Shown here piece by piece: positions 27,259 through 35,473 of a stretch of DNA of 64,000 nucleotides; the first letter of the stretch is position 1; every line of letters starts with the position of its first letter. The notes below the pieces were generated by a model. That model was not told where the DNA came from, made no database searches, and saw only the letters and a list, made by a program, of their open reading frames with translations. Both the position numbers and the translations under genes were made by a program. Location of the stretch: assembly GCF_030005555.1 (NCBI RefSeq), contig NZ_JASCQG010000010.1, positions 95,887 through 159,886 of the forward strand, given 5' to 3'. Origin of the DNA: Empedobacter sedimenti. GTDB lineage: Bacteria > Bacteroidota > Bacteroidia > Flavobacteriales > Weeksellaceae.

Positions 27259-28260
27259 ATGATTTTCGTAACGGGAGGAACAGGTTTGGTTGGCGCGCAT
27301 TTGTTGGTAGAATTAGCAAAAAAGCAACAACCTATTCGTGCTTTAAAACGAAAAACATCGAATACAAAAACCATTCAAAATTTCTTTGCAGAACAAAATG
27401 CTGCGCAATTTTATCAATTTATTCATTGGATTGATGGAGATTTGTTGGATGTAACAGAACTTCCGAATTTATTAAGCGGAATCGATACAATTTATCACGC
27501 TGCGGCTTTTGTCTCGTTTGATGAGCGTCAAGAAGAAGAAATTTTCAACACAAATATTTTAGGAACAGAAGCTTTGGTAAATGAAGCGATTGATTCTGGC
27601 GTTAAAGAACTTTTCTTCATCAGTTCTATTGCTTCGATGGACGATTTAAATCCTGCTACAAAAATGATTGACGAACGTTCTGGTTGGAACAATAGTTTGA
27701 CACATTCTTCATATTCAATCTCAAAATTTAGAGCGGAAATGGAAGTTTGGCGCGCTTCACAAGAAGGAATTAATGTCATTATTATTAATCCTGGTGTAAT
27801 CATTGGAACTTTAGATACAAAACGTGCGAGCGAAAGTTTGTTTCAACAAAATTCGTCAAAAAGCGACTATGCTCCTTCGGGCGGAACAGGATTTATTGAT
27901 GTTCGTGATGTGGTGAAGATTTTTTTAGAATTAATTAATCAACAAGTTTACAATCAAAAATTTGTGGTGATTTCTGAAAATAAAACTTACCGAGAAGTTT
28001 TTGATTTTGTTTCGATTAACAGCAAACGTTCAGTAAAAAATGTTTCGAATACAACCTTGAAAATCATTAAAAATCTATCTATTTTTAGTCGAATTTTTGG
28101 TGGAAAATACATGACGAAAGCAAATTATTATTCGTTGACAACTTATACCAAATACGACAATTCTAAAGTTAAAAATTTGCTTCAATACGAATTTATTCCA
28201 ATCAAAGAAGCAATTGATTATCATTATAAACGCTTTCAAAAGCTGAATTCTACAAAATAG
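27259..28260 (+). CDS. NAD-dependent epimerase/dehydratase family protein
   Basis: A 333-residue extended short-chain dehydrogenase. The Rossmann motif is GGTGLVGAH (residues 6-14); the catalytic pair is Y-x-x-x-K in SSYSISKFRAE (about 153-157), with a Ser in FFISSIASMD. NPGVIIGT and GGTGFIDVRDV are further family segments. Its size and motif placement fit the group of nucleoside-diphosphate-sugar epimerases and dihydroflavonol-reductase-like enzymes; the substrate cannot be read from sequence. It lies between corA (6 bases) and mvaD (14 bases), which suggests one transcript, possibly with an internal promoter before mvaD. Confidence 0.87.
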   Translation: MIFVTGGTGLVGAHLLVELAKKQQPIRALKRKTSNTKTIQNFFAEQNAAQFYQFIHWIDGDLLDVTELPNLLSGIDTIYHAAAFVSFDERQEEEIFNTNILGTEALVNEAIDSGVKELFFISSIASMDDLNPATKMIDERSGWNNSLTHSSYSISKFRAEMEVWRASQEGINVIIINPGVIIGTLDTKRASESLFQQNSSKSDYAPSGGTGFIDVRDVVKIFLELINQQVYNQKFVVISENKTYREVFDFVSINSKRSVKNVSNTTLKIIKNLSIFSRIFGGKYMTKANYYSLTTYTKYDNSKVKNLLQYEFIPIKEAIDYHYKRFQKLNSTK

Positions 28261-28262
28261 TT

Positions 28263-28270
28263 TACTTTTG
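28263..28270 (+). promoter_or_regulatory. Candidate internal -7 element before mvaD
   Basis: TACTTTTG matches TAnnTTTG and ends 4 bases before the mvaD ATG. This repeats the spacing seen at trpL, recF and the HAD gene. No clear -33 box. Confidence 0.3.
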
Positions 28271-28274
28271 TTTT

Positions 28275-29342
28275 ATGGAACAACAATTCATTTCAACACT
28301 TTCAATAACTGCTTCGGAATTAAAATCAGGAAGCGTTTCTGCTAAAAGTCCATCAAATATTGCGTTGGTAAAATATTGGGGAAAAAAGAAAAATCAAATT
28401 CCAACCAATAGCTCTATCAGCTACACATTAACGAATAGCTACACAGAAACTGAATTAAAATTTTCGCCAAAAACGTCGGATACTTTCGAAGTTGAAGTTT
28501 ATTTGGAAGGTGAATTGAAAGAAAGTTTTGCTCCAAAAATCATTACTTTTTTCGAAAGAATTACAGCTTATATTCCATTTCTGAATCAATTCAAATTTGA
28601 AGTTCATACACACAATTCTTTTCCTCACAGCTCTGGAATTGCATCTTCAGCTTCTGGAATGTCAGCAATGGCGCTATGTTTAGTTCAAATTGAGAATATT
28701 TTAGGATCTAATTTATCAGAAGAAGATGCCTTGAAAAAAGCTTCTTTCTTGGCTCGTTTAGGTTCAGGAAGTGCTTGCCGTTCGGTTTACAAAGGTTTGG
28801 TAGAATGGGGAGAAAATGATTTTATTGAAGGAAGTTCAGATTTATTTGGAACAAAATATCCTGATACTGAAATTCATGATGTTTTCAAAACTTTTCACGA
28901 TACCATTTTATTGATTCACGAAGGTCAAAAATCGGTTTCTTCTACTGTTGGTCACAATTTGATGAACGGACATCCGTATGCTGAACGTCGTTTTGTGGAA
29001 GCAAACAAAAATTTAAAAGCCTTATTACCTATTTTAAAATCTGGCGATATCAAAGCTTTTGGAGAATTGGTAGAACACGAAGCGTTGACATTACACGCGA
29101 TGATGATGATGTCGAATCCTGCATTTATTTTGATGAAACCAAATACAGTTGCTGCTTTAGAAAAATTGTGGGAATTCCGTCATGAAACAGGAAATCATTT
29201 GTATTTCACATTAGATGCTGGTGCAAATGTACATTTATTGTATCCTGCACAAGATATGGAAGCTATTGAAATCTTCATCGAAAATGAATTGAAACAATTC
29301 TGTCAAAACGGAAATTACATAAAAGATAAAGTGAGTTTTTAA
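28275..29342 (+). CDS. mvaD: Diphosphomevalonate decarboxylase
   Basis: A 355-residue GHMP-superfamily enzyme that converts mevalonate diphosphate to isopentenyl diphosphate with ATP, the last step of the mevalonate route of isoprenoid synthesis. SPSNIALVKYWGK (about 25-37) and PTNSSISYTL form the substrate site, PHSSGIASSASG (117-128) is the ATP-binding GHMP loop, and TLDAGANVHLLY near the C-terminus contains the catalytic Asp. Possession of this gene fits flavobacteria, which use mevalonate rather than the MEP pathway. Other mva genes are not in the window. Confidence 0.95.
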   Translation: MEQQFISTLSITASELKSGSVSAKSPSNIALVKYWGKKKNQIPTNSSISYTLTNSYTETELKFSPKTSDTFEVEVYLEGELKESFAPKIITFFERITAYIPFLNQFKFEVHTHNSFPHSSGIASSASGMSAMALCLVQIENILGSNLSEEDALKKASFLARLGSGSACRSVYKGLVEWGENDFIEGSSDLFGTKYPDTEIHDVFKTFHDTILLIHEGQKSVSSTVGHNLMNGHPYAERRFVEANKNLKALLPILKSGDIKAFGELVEHEALTLHAMMMMSNPAFILMKPNTVAALEKLWEFRHETGNHLYFTLDAGANVHLLYPAQDMEAIEIFIENELKQFCQNGNYIKDKVSF

Positions 29343-29354
29343 TCACTTCTAAAA

Positions 29355-29390
29355 TAAAAGGTTGTCAATAATTTGATGACCTTTTTTTCT
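29355..29390 (+). terminator. Terminator after mvaD
   Basis: The 9-bp stem aggttgtca / tgatgacct (two G-U pairs) has a 6-base loop and is followed by seven T. Confidence 0.75.
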
Positions 29391-29436
29391 TTATAAAAAA
29401 TAATTAATATCTTAGAAAGAGTTAATTAACAATACT

Positions 29437-30054
29437 ATGTACTCGAAAATTTTAATCCTTTTTACTTTTCTACTTGGTTTCTATACAAATGCGCAAATGC
29501 AATATTTTGATGTCAAAGGAAACAAAATAACAGAAAAAGAATATAAAAAAATAGGACGAAAAGATGATCAATTAAAAGTCTATAACGATTCTTTACAAAT
29601 TTCGAAAGTTATTCCAACTCGTTCTGCTTCTGGAGAAATAAACACGATTGAGTTTATTACAGAACTTGAAAAACAACTAGGAATCGAAATCAATACTAAA
29701 CATCCAACAATAATAGAATTTTATCCAGGAAAAGACGCGTGTAATTCGACGTCTAGTTCTGCAAAAGATTTAGCAAGCGTACAATTATACAACGAAACTG
29801 AAGCAAATAAAGTTACGACAACTAACTTTATTAACATTTATAAAGATAAAAAAGGAATTAAAACATTAGATTATTTAATTTGGTACAAAGATCCTAATCG
29901 AATAGTTGAGAAAACTTTTTTTGTAGACCACTATCCATGTTCAAGTTTTGTGATTTTGTACAATAATAAATACAGAAGTTACTTTGGAGAATTTTCAACC
30001 AAAGAATTAACTAAACAACTTAAAGAAATTGTTTCTTCATCAAACCCAAAATAA
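29437..30054 (+). CDS. Secreted protein of unknown function
   Basis: A 205-residue protein with a clear signal peptide (MYSKILILFTFLLGFYTNAQ). The mature part has no recognised domain; YFDVKGNKITEKEYKK at its start resembles a short MORN-like/expression-of-change motif found in Bacteroidota secreted proteins. There are two Cys in the mature region (in DACNST and HYPCSS), which could form a disulphide. The 3' end overlaps the convergent DUF4184 gene by 35 bases. I cannot assign a function. Confidence 0.65.
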   Translation: MYSKILILFTFLLGFYTNAQMQYFDVKGNKITEKEYKKIGRKDDQLKVYNDSLQISKVIPTRSASGEINTIEFITELEKQLGIEINTKHPTIIEFYPGKDACNSTSSSAKDLASVQLYNETEANKVTTTNFINIYKDKKGIKTLDYLIWYKDPNRIVEKTFFVDHYPCSSFVILYNNKYRSYFGEFSTKELTKQLKEIVSSSNPK

Positions 30055-30745
30055 CTAAACTAATAAATCCACTCATTCCGATAACAACAATTAGGTTCCC
30101 TAATGCAATTTCAATCGGAAAGAAAACAAATCTTAACGTTGAAATAATTGTTGTGAGTAAGATTATTTGTAACCAAAAAATGTAATCAAATTTAGTTCTT
30201 GGAAGGGTTTGTTTTGGCATTCTATAAATCCAAAAAGCAATAAAAATTGCACCGATAAATGTGCTAAAATGTTGTAGAAATTTATATCCTTTTACTTCTA
30301 TTGGTTTTGAAAACCAAACTTCTTGTAAAGCTGGAATTAATTTCACAAAATATCCCCATTCGTGCGTAAAAGCATCCCAAAAAAGATGCGAATAAGCTCC
30401 TATTATTATTGAAAGAATCATAATTATCCAATGTTTTTTGAAATAATCAATCCAATCAAAAGTTAGGAATTGAGAAAATCGTTCTTTTAAAGAATTTGGT
30501 AGATGATTGATTAAAATGTTTCGGATAAATAAGTGAAAAACGAAACAATAAATCAGCGCAATAGGCAAATCGAAATACAAAACGCCCCAAAATAGATGGC
30601 TGTGCGTCGCTATAATTTCCATTCGTGAGAAATATTCTAAATCTGGCGACATCGAACCAATAATTAATCCTGTCATCGAAAACCAATTCGATTTTAGCTT
30701 TTTTAGAGGAAGAACAATTGCTGGATGGCAAAAAGTTAGTGGCAT
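30020..30745 (-). CDS. DUF4184 family membrane protein
   Basis: A 241-residue inner-membrane protein with about six hydrophobic helices. The start MPLTFCHPAIVLP and the motif GSMSPDLEYF, later SHLFWDAFTH, are the family hallmarks of DUF4184; the conserved His/Asp residues (HPA, PDLEY, H-x-x-W-D, THEWGY) look like a metal or hydrolase site buried in the membrane, as in metal-dependent membrane hydrolases, but no activity is established. It lies 39 bases downstream of the usher-like gene in the same direction, so it may be transcribed with the pilus operon, although no link is known. Confidence 0.8.
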   Translation of the reverse strand: MPLTFCHPAIVLPLKKLKSNWFSMTGLIIGSMSPDLEYFSRMEIIATHSHLFWGVLYFDLPIALIYCFVFHLFIRNILINHLPNSLKERFSQFLTFDWIDYFKKHWIIMILSIIIGAYSHLFWDAFTHEWGYFVKLIPALQEVWFSKPIEVKGYKFLQHFSTFIGAIFIAFWIYRMPKQTLPRTKFDYIFWLQIILLTTIISTLRFVFFPIEIALGNLIVVIGMSGFISLVILGLMKKQFL

Positions 30746-30784
30746 TTAGGTTTTACTTTAATACAAAGTAAATCAAAAAAATGA

Positions 30785-32350
30785 TTAACTACCAAAACGT
30801 TTGATGTTAACTTTTCGTTCTTTAATCTTCAAAATAAGTGTCTCGTATTCTATATTTTGCTCTTTTTGTATAGTAACTTTATTCAGATAAGTTTTCGCAA
30901 AAACGTGTTCAGGCAAACTACTTTCAGCAATATAAAACGTATAATTCCCAACAGGTAAAAAAGCTGTATATTCTCCCCTATCGTTTGTTTTTACAGAAAA
31001 TGTTTGGCCATTTTCGTTGGTAAAAATCAACGTAAATCCAAACAAATTCGCAGACACTTGATATTCTAACTTTGAAATAGATTCGTACTCAATTTTTCCA
31101 CGAACAACACCAGTTAATTGCATTGGTATTGCTAAGGTTGTATTCTTTGAATTTATTGAAACTTTATAATCCTGAGCAAACCATTTTTTACCAGGTAATT
31201 TGATTAAATAATCACCAAACGGAACTTTTTTGTAAACAATATTTCCTTCAAGATCAGTAATAAAATTAGTTTCATTAATCGTTACAACACGATTATCAGC
31301 CACTTTATCACCCTCATCAAAAACACCATTTGTATTATAATCATAATAAACAAGTAAATTCAACGTACCTGATTTTACATCTGTCACTGCTTGTTTTGCT
31401 GGCAAATTATACTGAACACCAAACTGTAAAAAAGTCTGTTTTGTATACATTGCACTTGCATTATATTGACTATGGTTTACTTGCGCATTTACGATAAAAT
31501 TGTCTATTGGTTGATAATCTACAGATGTACCAACTGTAAAAGTGTTTCCAAAATTTTTATCGATACTATAATAACCACTAAATGCTGTATTGACTTTTTT
31601 ATTAAAAAAACTTTGACGATAACTTGCCGAAGTATTAAATCGTTCAATTTGATAATTTTGATTGTTAGTTGAATAAACTTCTGCAATCATCAAACTTCCT
31701 CTTTGATAAGTTGAATTGATCTGAAAATTTTTATAATTCCACGTTAATTGCCCTAATACAATTGGTTCTGCATCTTTCTCTTTATTAAATGTTGAAAAAC
31801 CTCCAAGCGCATTGAAAACAACTTGATGACTACGAGAATTTGACAACCACGAAAATGATCCGTTTACATAACTCGATCTAAAATCTACAGGTAAATATGT
31901 GAACGAATTAACATCTAAAATACTCGATTGCTCGATGTTAATTTTTGGTGTGATCGAAACATTAAACTGCTTCGCAATTTTGAACGAAATCCCGGTTTCT
32001 GCTCTCAAAGCTTTTGACTCATTCGAATTAACATAATTCGTCAAGTATGGGTCAATTGATTTAGGATTATTATTTGTGAGCGTAAAAGATGTCCACAACG
32101 AAAACTTTTTGAATGATCGTTGCAAACGCTGATTTAGATATAATGCACCTTTTCGCGTTCCCGGATAATAACCAGAGCTAAAATAATTTGTACTATAAAA
32201 ATCATATTTCCCAAGACTTCCTGATACATTTGCTGAAGCAGAAAACGAATTCTCTACTTTATCTGTTTCTTTAAACTTAGAAAATCCATAACCAAATTTG
32301 ATTGAATGATTCCATTTGTTTTTTGTTATCCAACGATAACCATTGGTCAA
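30785..32350 (-). CDS. C-terminal half of usher-like outer-membrane protein (after in-frame stop)
   Basis: About 521 residues downstream of the TAA at 32375, in the same frame as the upstream half; the nearest start codon is TTG 32350, nine codons after the TAA, with no proper ribosome site seen. The first ~330 residues alternate polar and aromatic/hydrophobic positions (KFGYGFSKF, YDFYSTNYFSSGYYPG, INSTYQRGS), as in a large beta-barrel. About 345-430 is a CnaB/SdrD-like beta-sandwich (YYDYNTNGVFDEGD, then YKKVPFGDYLIKL), and a second one follows (VRGKIEYES, DRGEYTAFLPVGNYTFYI). Two C-terminal sandwich domains behind a barrel resemble usher C-terminal domains. Without its N-terminus it has no signal peptide. 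Confidence 0.6.
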   Translation of the reverse strand: MTNGYRWITKNKWNHSIKFGYGFSKFKETDKVENSFSASANVSGSLGKYDFYSTNYFSSGYYPGTRKGALYLNQRLQRSFKKFSLWTSFTLTNNNPKSIDPYLTNYVNSNESKALRAETGISFKIAKQFNVSITPKINIEQSSILDVNSFTYLPVDFRSSYVNGSFSWLSNSRSHQVVFNALGGFSTFNKEKDAEPIVLGQLTWNYKNFQINSTYQRGSLMIAEVYSTNNQNYQIERFNTSASYRQSFFNKKVNTAFSGYYSIDKNFGNTFTVGTSVDYQPIDNFIVNAQVNHSQYNASAMYTKQTFLQFGVQYNLPAKQAVTDVKSGTLNLLVYYDYNTNGVFDEGDKVADNRVVTINETNFITDLEGNIVYKKVPFGDYLIKLPGKKWFAQDYKVSINSKNTTLAIPMQLTGVVRGKIEYESISKLEYQVSANLFGFTLIFTNENGQTFSVKTNDRGEYTAFLPVGNYTFYIAESSLPEHVFAKTYLNKVTIQKEQNIEYETLILKIKERKVNIKRFGS

Positions 32351-32374
32351 AATAAAATTAGTTGTCGAATAACT

Positions 32375-33598
32375 TTAGTCAAAAAGCGCTGTCGATTCTA
32401 ACTCATTATCTCCGTTGATCAAAAAACGTGTATTAGCAAAAGTGGTGTAAGAATTCTTTAGATTATTTCGCGTAAAATTATCCAACAAATTATAGTTTTT
32501 TTCTGCTGTTCCTACTACAATTCTATTGTCATTTTTATCATAATTATTAAACAAAACAATTCCCCTACCATTGATTGGAATATCATAGTCGTTATTGTTA
32601 ATAGAACCAACTAAAATTCCTTTATTATTCCTCTGATACTTTATCCAAGAGTCTGTTAAAACCGAATTCTGATCGTGTTGCCATGTCGTTCCATTAATAT
32701 TATACGCATACTCATTTAGCCCGACAGAAAAATCATGATGCGCCATCAAATTGAAATTTGTATTACGAGAACCAGCATCACGAACAGTTAACCGAACATA
32801 ATTAGACGAAAAATTAGTCCAATTTTGGTTCATCATCGTCGGATCTACATAAACACGATTAGAACTTGCGTTCTGAATTGTAAAAAATACATTCCCAGCA
32901 AAATTTCCGTTGTCATAAAAAGCTGAAACATTCGCTTGAAAAGCTTCTGTTTTCATCATTTCGCGATCTACATATTTAGAAAAACGAATATTTTTTTCCT
33001 GAAATGCTAATATTTCAATTCGTTTACTTTCTGACACAAAATTTCCTCTAAAATCTGGAAAAACATTTGTAATCAAGATTTTTTCAGGCATATTTCCCAT
33101 ATTCACTACTTTCAGTTCGTAATGAATAGAATCGCCTTCTTGTCGATAAAAGATATTGGTTTGAACTGGAAAAATTTTCAAATTCTTTTTCGATTCGATG
33201 TAAACTTTCGAAACAGAATTTGCCATTTCTCGTTTTGATTTAAAATCAATTATCTTAAATTCAAGTGGGACTTGACCTGCGATTTGCGCTTTATTCACCG
33301 AAAATTTAAGTGGGATAAATGCTTTTTTATTCGGGTTGATCTTAATCTGTAAATTATCTTGAGAATATGATCGAATTGAAGCGGGCAACTTCAGTTTTAA
33401 CCTTGCGTCAATTGTATCATTTGTTGTATTTTCTAACTGCATGATAACGGTAAATACATTATCATCTTCAATTTTTATGTCACTTGTCGTTTTAAAAATC
33501 AAACCATTTACTCCATTTTGTGCATATAAATTTTGTCCGCTAATTATGAAAAGCAGAATCAAAAAGATGCTTCGAAAATGTGAATAAAATAAGTGCAT
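32375..33598 (-). CDS. N-terminal half of usher-like outer-membrane protein (ends at in-frame TAA)
   Basis: A 407-residue product with a signal peptide (hydrophobic run before GQNLYAQ). Residues about 25-125 look like an Ig-like periplasmic domain (FTVIMQLENTTNDTIDARLKLKLP), and about 140-240 like a second one (IHYELKVVNMGNMPEKILI). From about 255 on, the sequence turns into barrel-like strands (YVRLTVRDAGSRNTNFNLMAHHDFSV) that continue past the stop into the next frame segment. The start follows the adhesin-like gene by 6 bases. If translation stops at the TAA, only part of the barrel is made and the product is unlikely to work in the membrane. Confidence 0.65.
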   Translation of the reverse strand: MHLFYSHFRSIFLILLFIISGQNLYAQNGVNGLIFKTTSDIKIEDDNVFTVIMQLENTTNDTIDARLKLKLPASIRSYSQDNLQIKINPNKKAFIPLKFSVNKAQIAGQVPLEFKIIDFKSKREMANSVSKVYIESKKNLKIFPVQTNIFYRQEGDSIHYELKVVNMGNMPEKILITNVFPDFRGNFVSESKRIEILAFQEKNIRFSKYVDREMMKTEAFQANVSAFYDNGNFAGNVFFTIQNASSNRVYVDPTMMNQNWTNFSSNYVRLTVRDAGSRNTNFNLMAHHDFSVGLNEYAYNINGTTWQHDQNSVLTDSWIKYQRNNKGILVGSINNNDYDIPINGRGIVLFNNYDKNDNRIVVGTAEKNYNLLDNFTRNNLKNSYTTFANTRFLINGDNELESTALFD

Positions 33599-33604
33599 TA
33601 TAAT

Positions 33605-34630
33605 TTACAAAGGTGTAATCGTGTACAATAGTGTTGCAGCGTAATTACCTGGTTTACTGTTCAAAATCTTACTATCAGACGGAGTTGTAGAATAGATAAT
33701 AGTGTATTTTTTTGAATCAGTTTTTGTTGAATTTATTATCAACGATTGGTTATAATTTGCCAGTTTAATCTCTGATGAAAGTTTATTTGTTTCGGTATCC
33801 TTTAACTGAACTTTCACCGAACCAATATCTAAATTACCCGAAGTAGAAGATTGCAAGTTTTGACTTAATGAGGTAACTTGAATATCGTAAGGTGTATCAG
33901 AACTAACAATTAAACCATTTTGATATTCTTTTCGTACGCCATTTTTATAATCTTGCATTGTATTAAATACTAGCTCGCCGTTAGTTGCTGATCCGTCCAC
34001 TGTTATAGAAACCGTTGGTGTAGGTTCAAAACTTCCATTTGGACTAATCTGCATATCAATAGAAAAGTAACTTGTGCTCATTACTTTGCCATATTCGTTT
34101 AGTAACGAAAATTCTAACTGAATAGGATAATTATTCCACGATTTTAATGAATTCAAATACTTACCTCCGTCTATTACAATATCATAATTTAGTTTGATAC
34201 TACCGTAACGACCAACTGGAGGCTGAATTGTTAAAGGTGAATTTCGCACAAAATAAACTGGCGAATAATTCATCACAATATTATTCTGAATCAATCCTAT
34301 TTGATTTACTGTAGGGTAATTCTCAGCATAATATTGCTCTGTAGTATAATTATTGAATTGTAATTTTAGTTTATTAACTGGAAATTCTTTCTTCTGCGAA
34401 TTTATAATTGGCGAAACAACTCGCCCTACAATAGACCAGTTAGAAAAATTGAGAGGTCCATTCATTTGCAATTGAAGTACAACCACATTTTTTACAACTA
34501 CACCATTACTTCCGTTCACTTGTATCCATCCATTGTTATGCGCGTTTAGCGTAAACTGAGCAGAAACGAAACACGATATCATCAAAAAAAATGACATCAA
34601 AAAAGTAGATATGTATTTGTTATTTATCAT
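33605..34630 (-). CDS. Candidate two-domain tip adhesin of a pilus-like fibre
   Basis: A 341-residue secreted protein (signal peptide ending in SCFVSAQ). Residues about 25-200 form an N-terminal domain with a conserved start FTLNAHNNGWIQVNGSNGV. The C-terminal part (about 210-341) resembles the pilin at 35474: both contain the pattern (F/Y)-x-T-x-x-D-Y-x-x-G-V followed by L-x-V-x-S and end in a strand of alternating hydrophobic residues (here NYAATLLYTITPL). This is the arrangement of chaperone-usher adhesins, a binding domain followed by a pilin domain. It overlaps the chaperone gene by 11 bases. The adhesin role is inferred from architecture and position. Confidence 0.6.
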   Translation of the reverse strand: MINNKYISTFLMSFFLMISCFVSAQFTLNAHNNGWIQVNGSNGVVVKNVVVLQLQMNGPLNFSNWSIVGRVVSPIINSQKKEFPVNKLKLQFNNYTTEQYYAENYPTVNQIGLIQNNIVMNYSPVYFVRNSPLTIQPPVGRYGSIKLNYDIVIDGGKYLNSLKSWNNYPIQLEFSLLNEYGKVMSTSYFSIDMQISPNGSFEPTPTVSITVDGSATNGELVFNTMQDYKNGVRKEYQNGLIVSSDTPYDIQVTSLSQNLQSSTSGNLDIGSVKVQLKDTETNKLSSEIKLANYNQSLIINSTKTDSKKYTIIYSTTPSDSKILNSKPGNYAATLLYTITPL

Positions 34631-35423
34631 TAGAAAAGCTTAATTCAGCAATTTTAATCTGATCATTTTCACCCAAACTTAATGTAGAAGTTGCAATATA
34701 TGTTCCTTTTTCAAGATTTTGAGGCAAAGCAATATTAACGATTCTTTTATCATTTGGTAAACTATAAAAAACCGCATCTTGTAAAGCAATTTGTTTTCCA
34801 TTTTCTTGATTAATGATCTCGCTTTTTATCGTTCCTTCGCTCCAAATATTTCCGTCATTATGCAGATTTAGAACCAACTTGTTTTTAGGTTTATCAAACA
34901 CAAAATTGGTAAACTCTACATTTACTTCACGACCAATATTAAGACGCTGATAGATTTTAACGCCTGTTCTGATCGATATTTTAATATTCTCTCCACTTTT
35001 GTTCTGCCCCGCTACAGGATTTGTTTGCGTAATGTACATCATAGCTGTATGTACATCATCTGCAGAAATAGTTGCTGGAACCTGCATCAAAACCTCAATT
35101 TCTTTTGATTCTTTTGGCTGAAGTGTAAACGTATTTCCTGAAACAATCGTTATCCAATTTGCACAACTTGTAGAACTTGTATTAGGATCAGTTACTATGT
35201 TAGTTCCTAATTCATCATACTTCCAATCATTAAAAGAAATCGCTAACTCTAATGTATTTGTTTCGCTAACATTTGTAACTAAAATCTTTTTACGATCTTC
35301 TTCACCTGGGTTTAAACTAAAATAAGTCCTAGGTGGACTTACAGAAACTCCGGATTGAGCTTGTGCTTTATTTCCTAAAAAACCAAAGGAAATAAGTAGA
35401 ATTAAAAAACGAAGAATTTTCAT
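34620..35423 (-). CDS. PapD-like periplasmic chaperone
   Basis: A 267-residue protein with a signal peptide (cleavage near KAQAQ). The opening SVSPPRTYFSLNPGE carries the conserved Arg of the first strand in PapD-like chaperones, followed by KKILVTNVSET, W-containing SFNDWKY, NWITIVSGNTFTLQPKESKEIEVLMQVP and the edge strand with DVHTAMMYIT. A second Ig-like domain (about 165-265) follows. PapD-type chaperones cap pilin subunits in the periplasm until they reach the usher. Its position between a pilin-like and an adhesin-like gene supports this role. A shorter reading, a stand-alone surface-assembly chaperone as found in other Bacteroidota, is possible. Confidence 0.75.
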   Translation of the reverse strand: MKILRFLILLISFGFLGNKAQAQSGVSVSPPRTYFSLNPGEEDRKKILVTNVSETNTLELAISFNDWKYDELGTNIVTDPNTSSTSCANWITIVSGNTFTLQPKESKEIEVLMQVPATISADDVHTAMMYITQTNPVAGQNKSGENIKISIRTGVKIYQRLNIGREVNVEFTNFVFDKPKNKLVLNLHNDGNIWSEGTIKSEIINQENGKQIALQDAVFYSLPNDKRIVNIALPQNLEKGTYIATSTLSLGENDQIKIAELSFSNDK

Positions 35424-35425
35424 AG

Positions 35426-35461
35426 AAAAAAAAGAGAAGTAACGTTGTTACACGTTACTTC
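35426..35461 (-). terminator. Hairpin with T-run between pilin and chaperone (partial terminator/attenuator)
   Basis: A perfect 9-bp stem gaagtaacg / cgttacttc encloses an 8-base loop (35436-35461) and is followed on the minus strand by TCTTTTTTTT, directly before the chaperone ATG. It would let excess pilin mRNA accumulate relative to the downstream genes. Confidence 0.7.
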
Positions 35462-35473
35462 AAAATTGATTTA

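Larger units (their letters stand above)
30785..33598 (-). pseudogene. Usher-like outer-membrane assembly protein split by one in-frame TAA
   Basis: Positions 33598 to 30785 form one reading frame of 938 codons with a single internal stop, TAA at 32375-32377 (codon context GAC-TAA-AGT). Both halves are intact and have the same amino-acid style; there is no frame change. Restored, the protein would have a signal peptide, two Ig-like domains (about 20-260), a beta-barrel (about 270-720) and two beta-sandwich C-terminal domains. This, and its place behind pilin, PapD-like chaperone and adhesin genes, suggests an usher analogue. A point mutation such as CAA to TAA, a sequencing error, or readthrough would explain the stop. 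It is not a canonical PapC/FimD by any motif I recognise. Confidence 0.65.

Noticed and set aside
30785..33598. Stop-codon recoding (selenocysteine or pyrrolysine) in the usher-like gene
   Set aside because: The stop is TAA, not TGA or TAG, and I see no recoding element, so mutation or sequencing error is the simpler reading.
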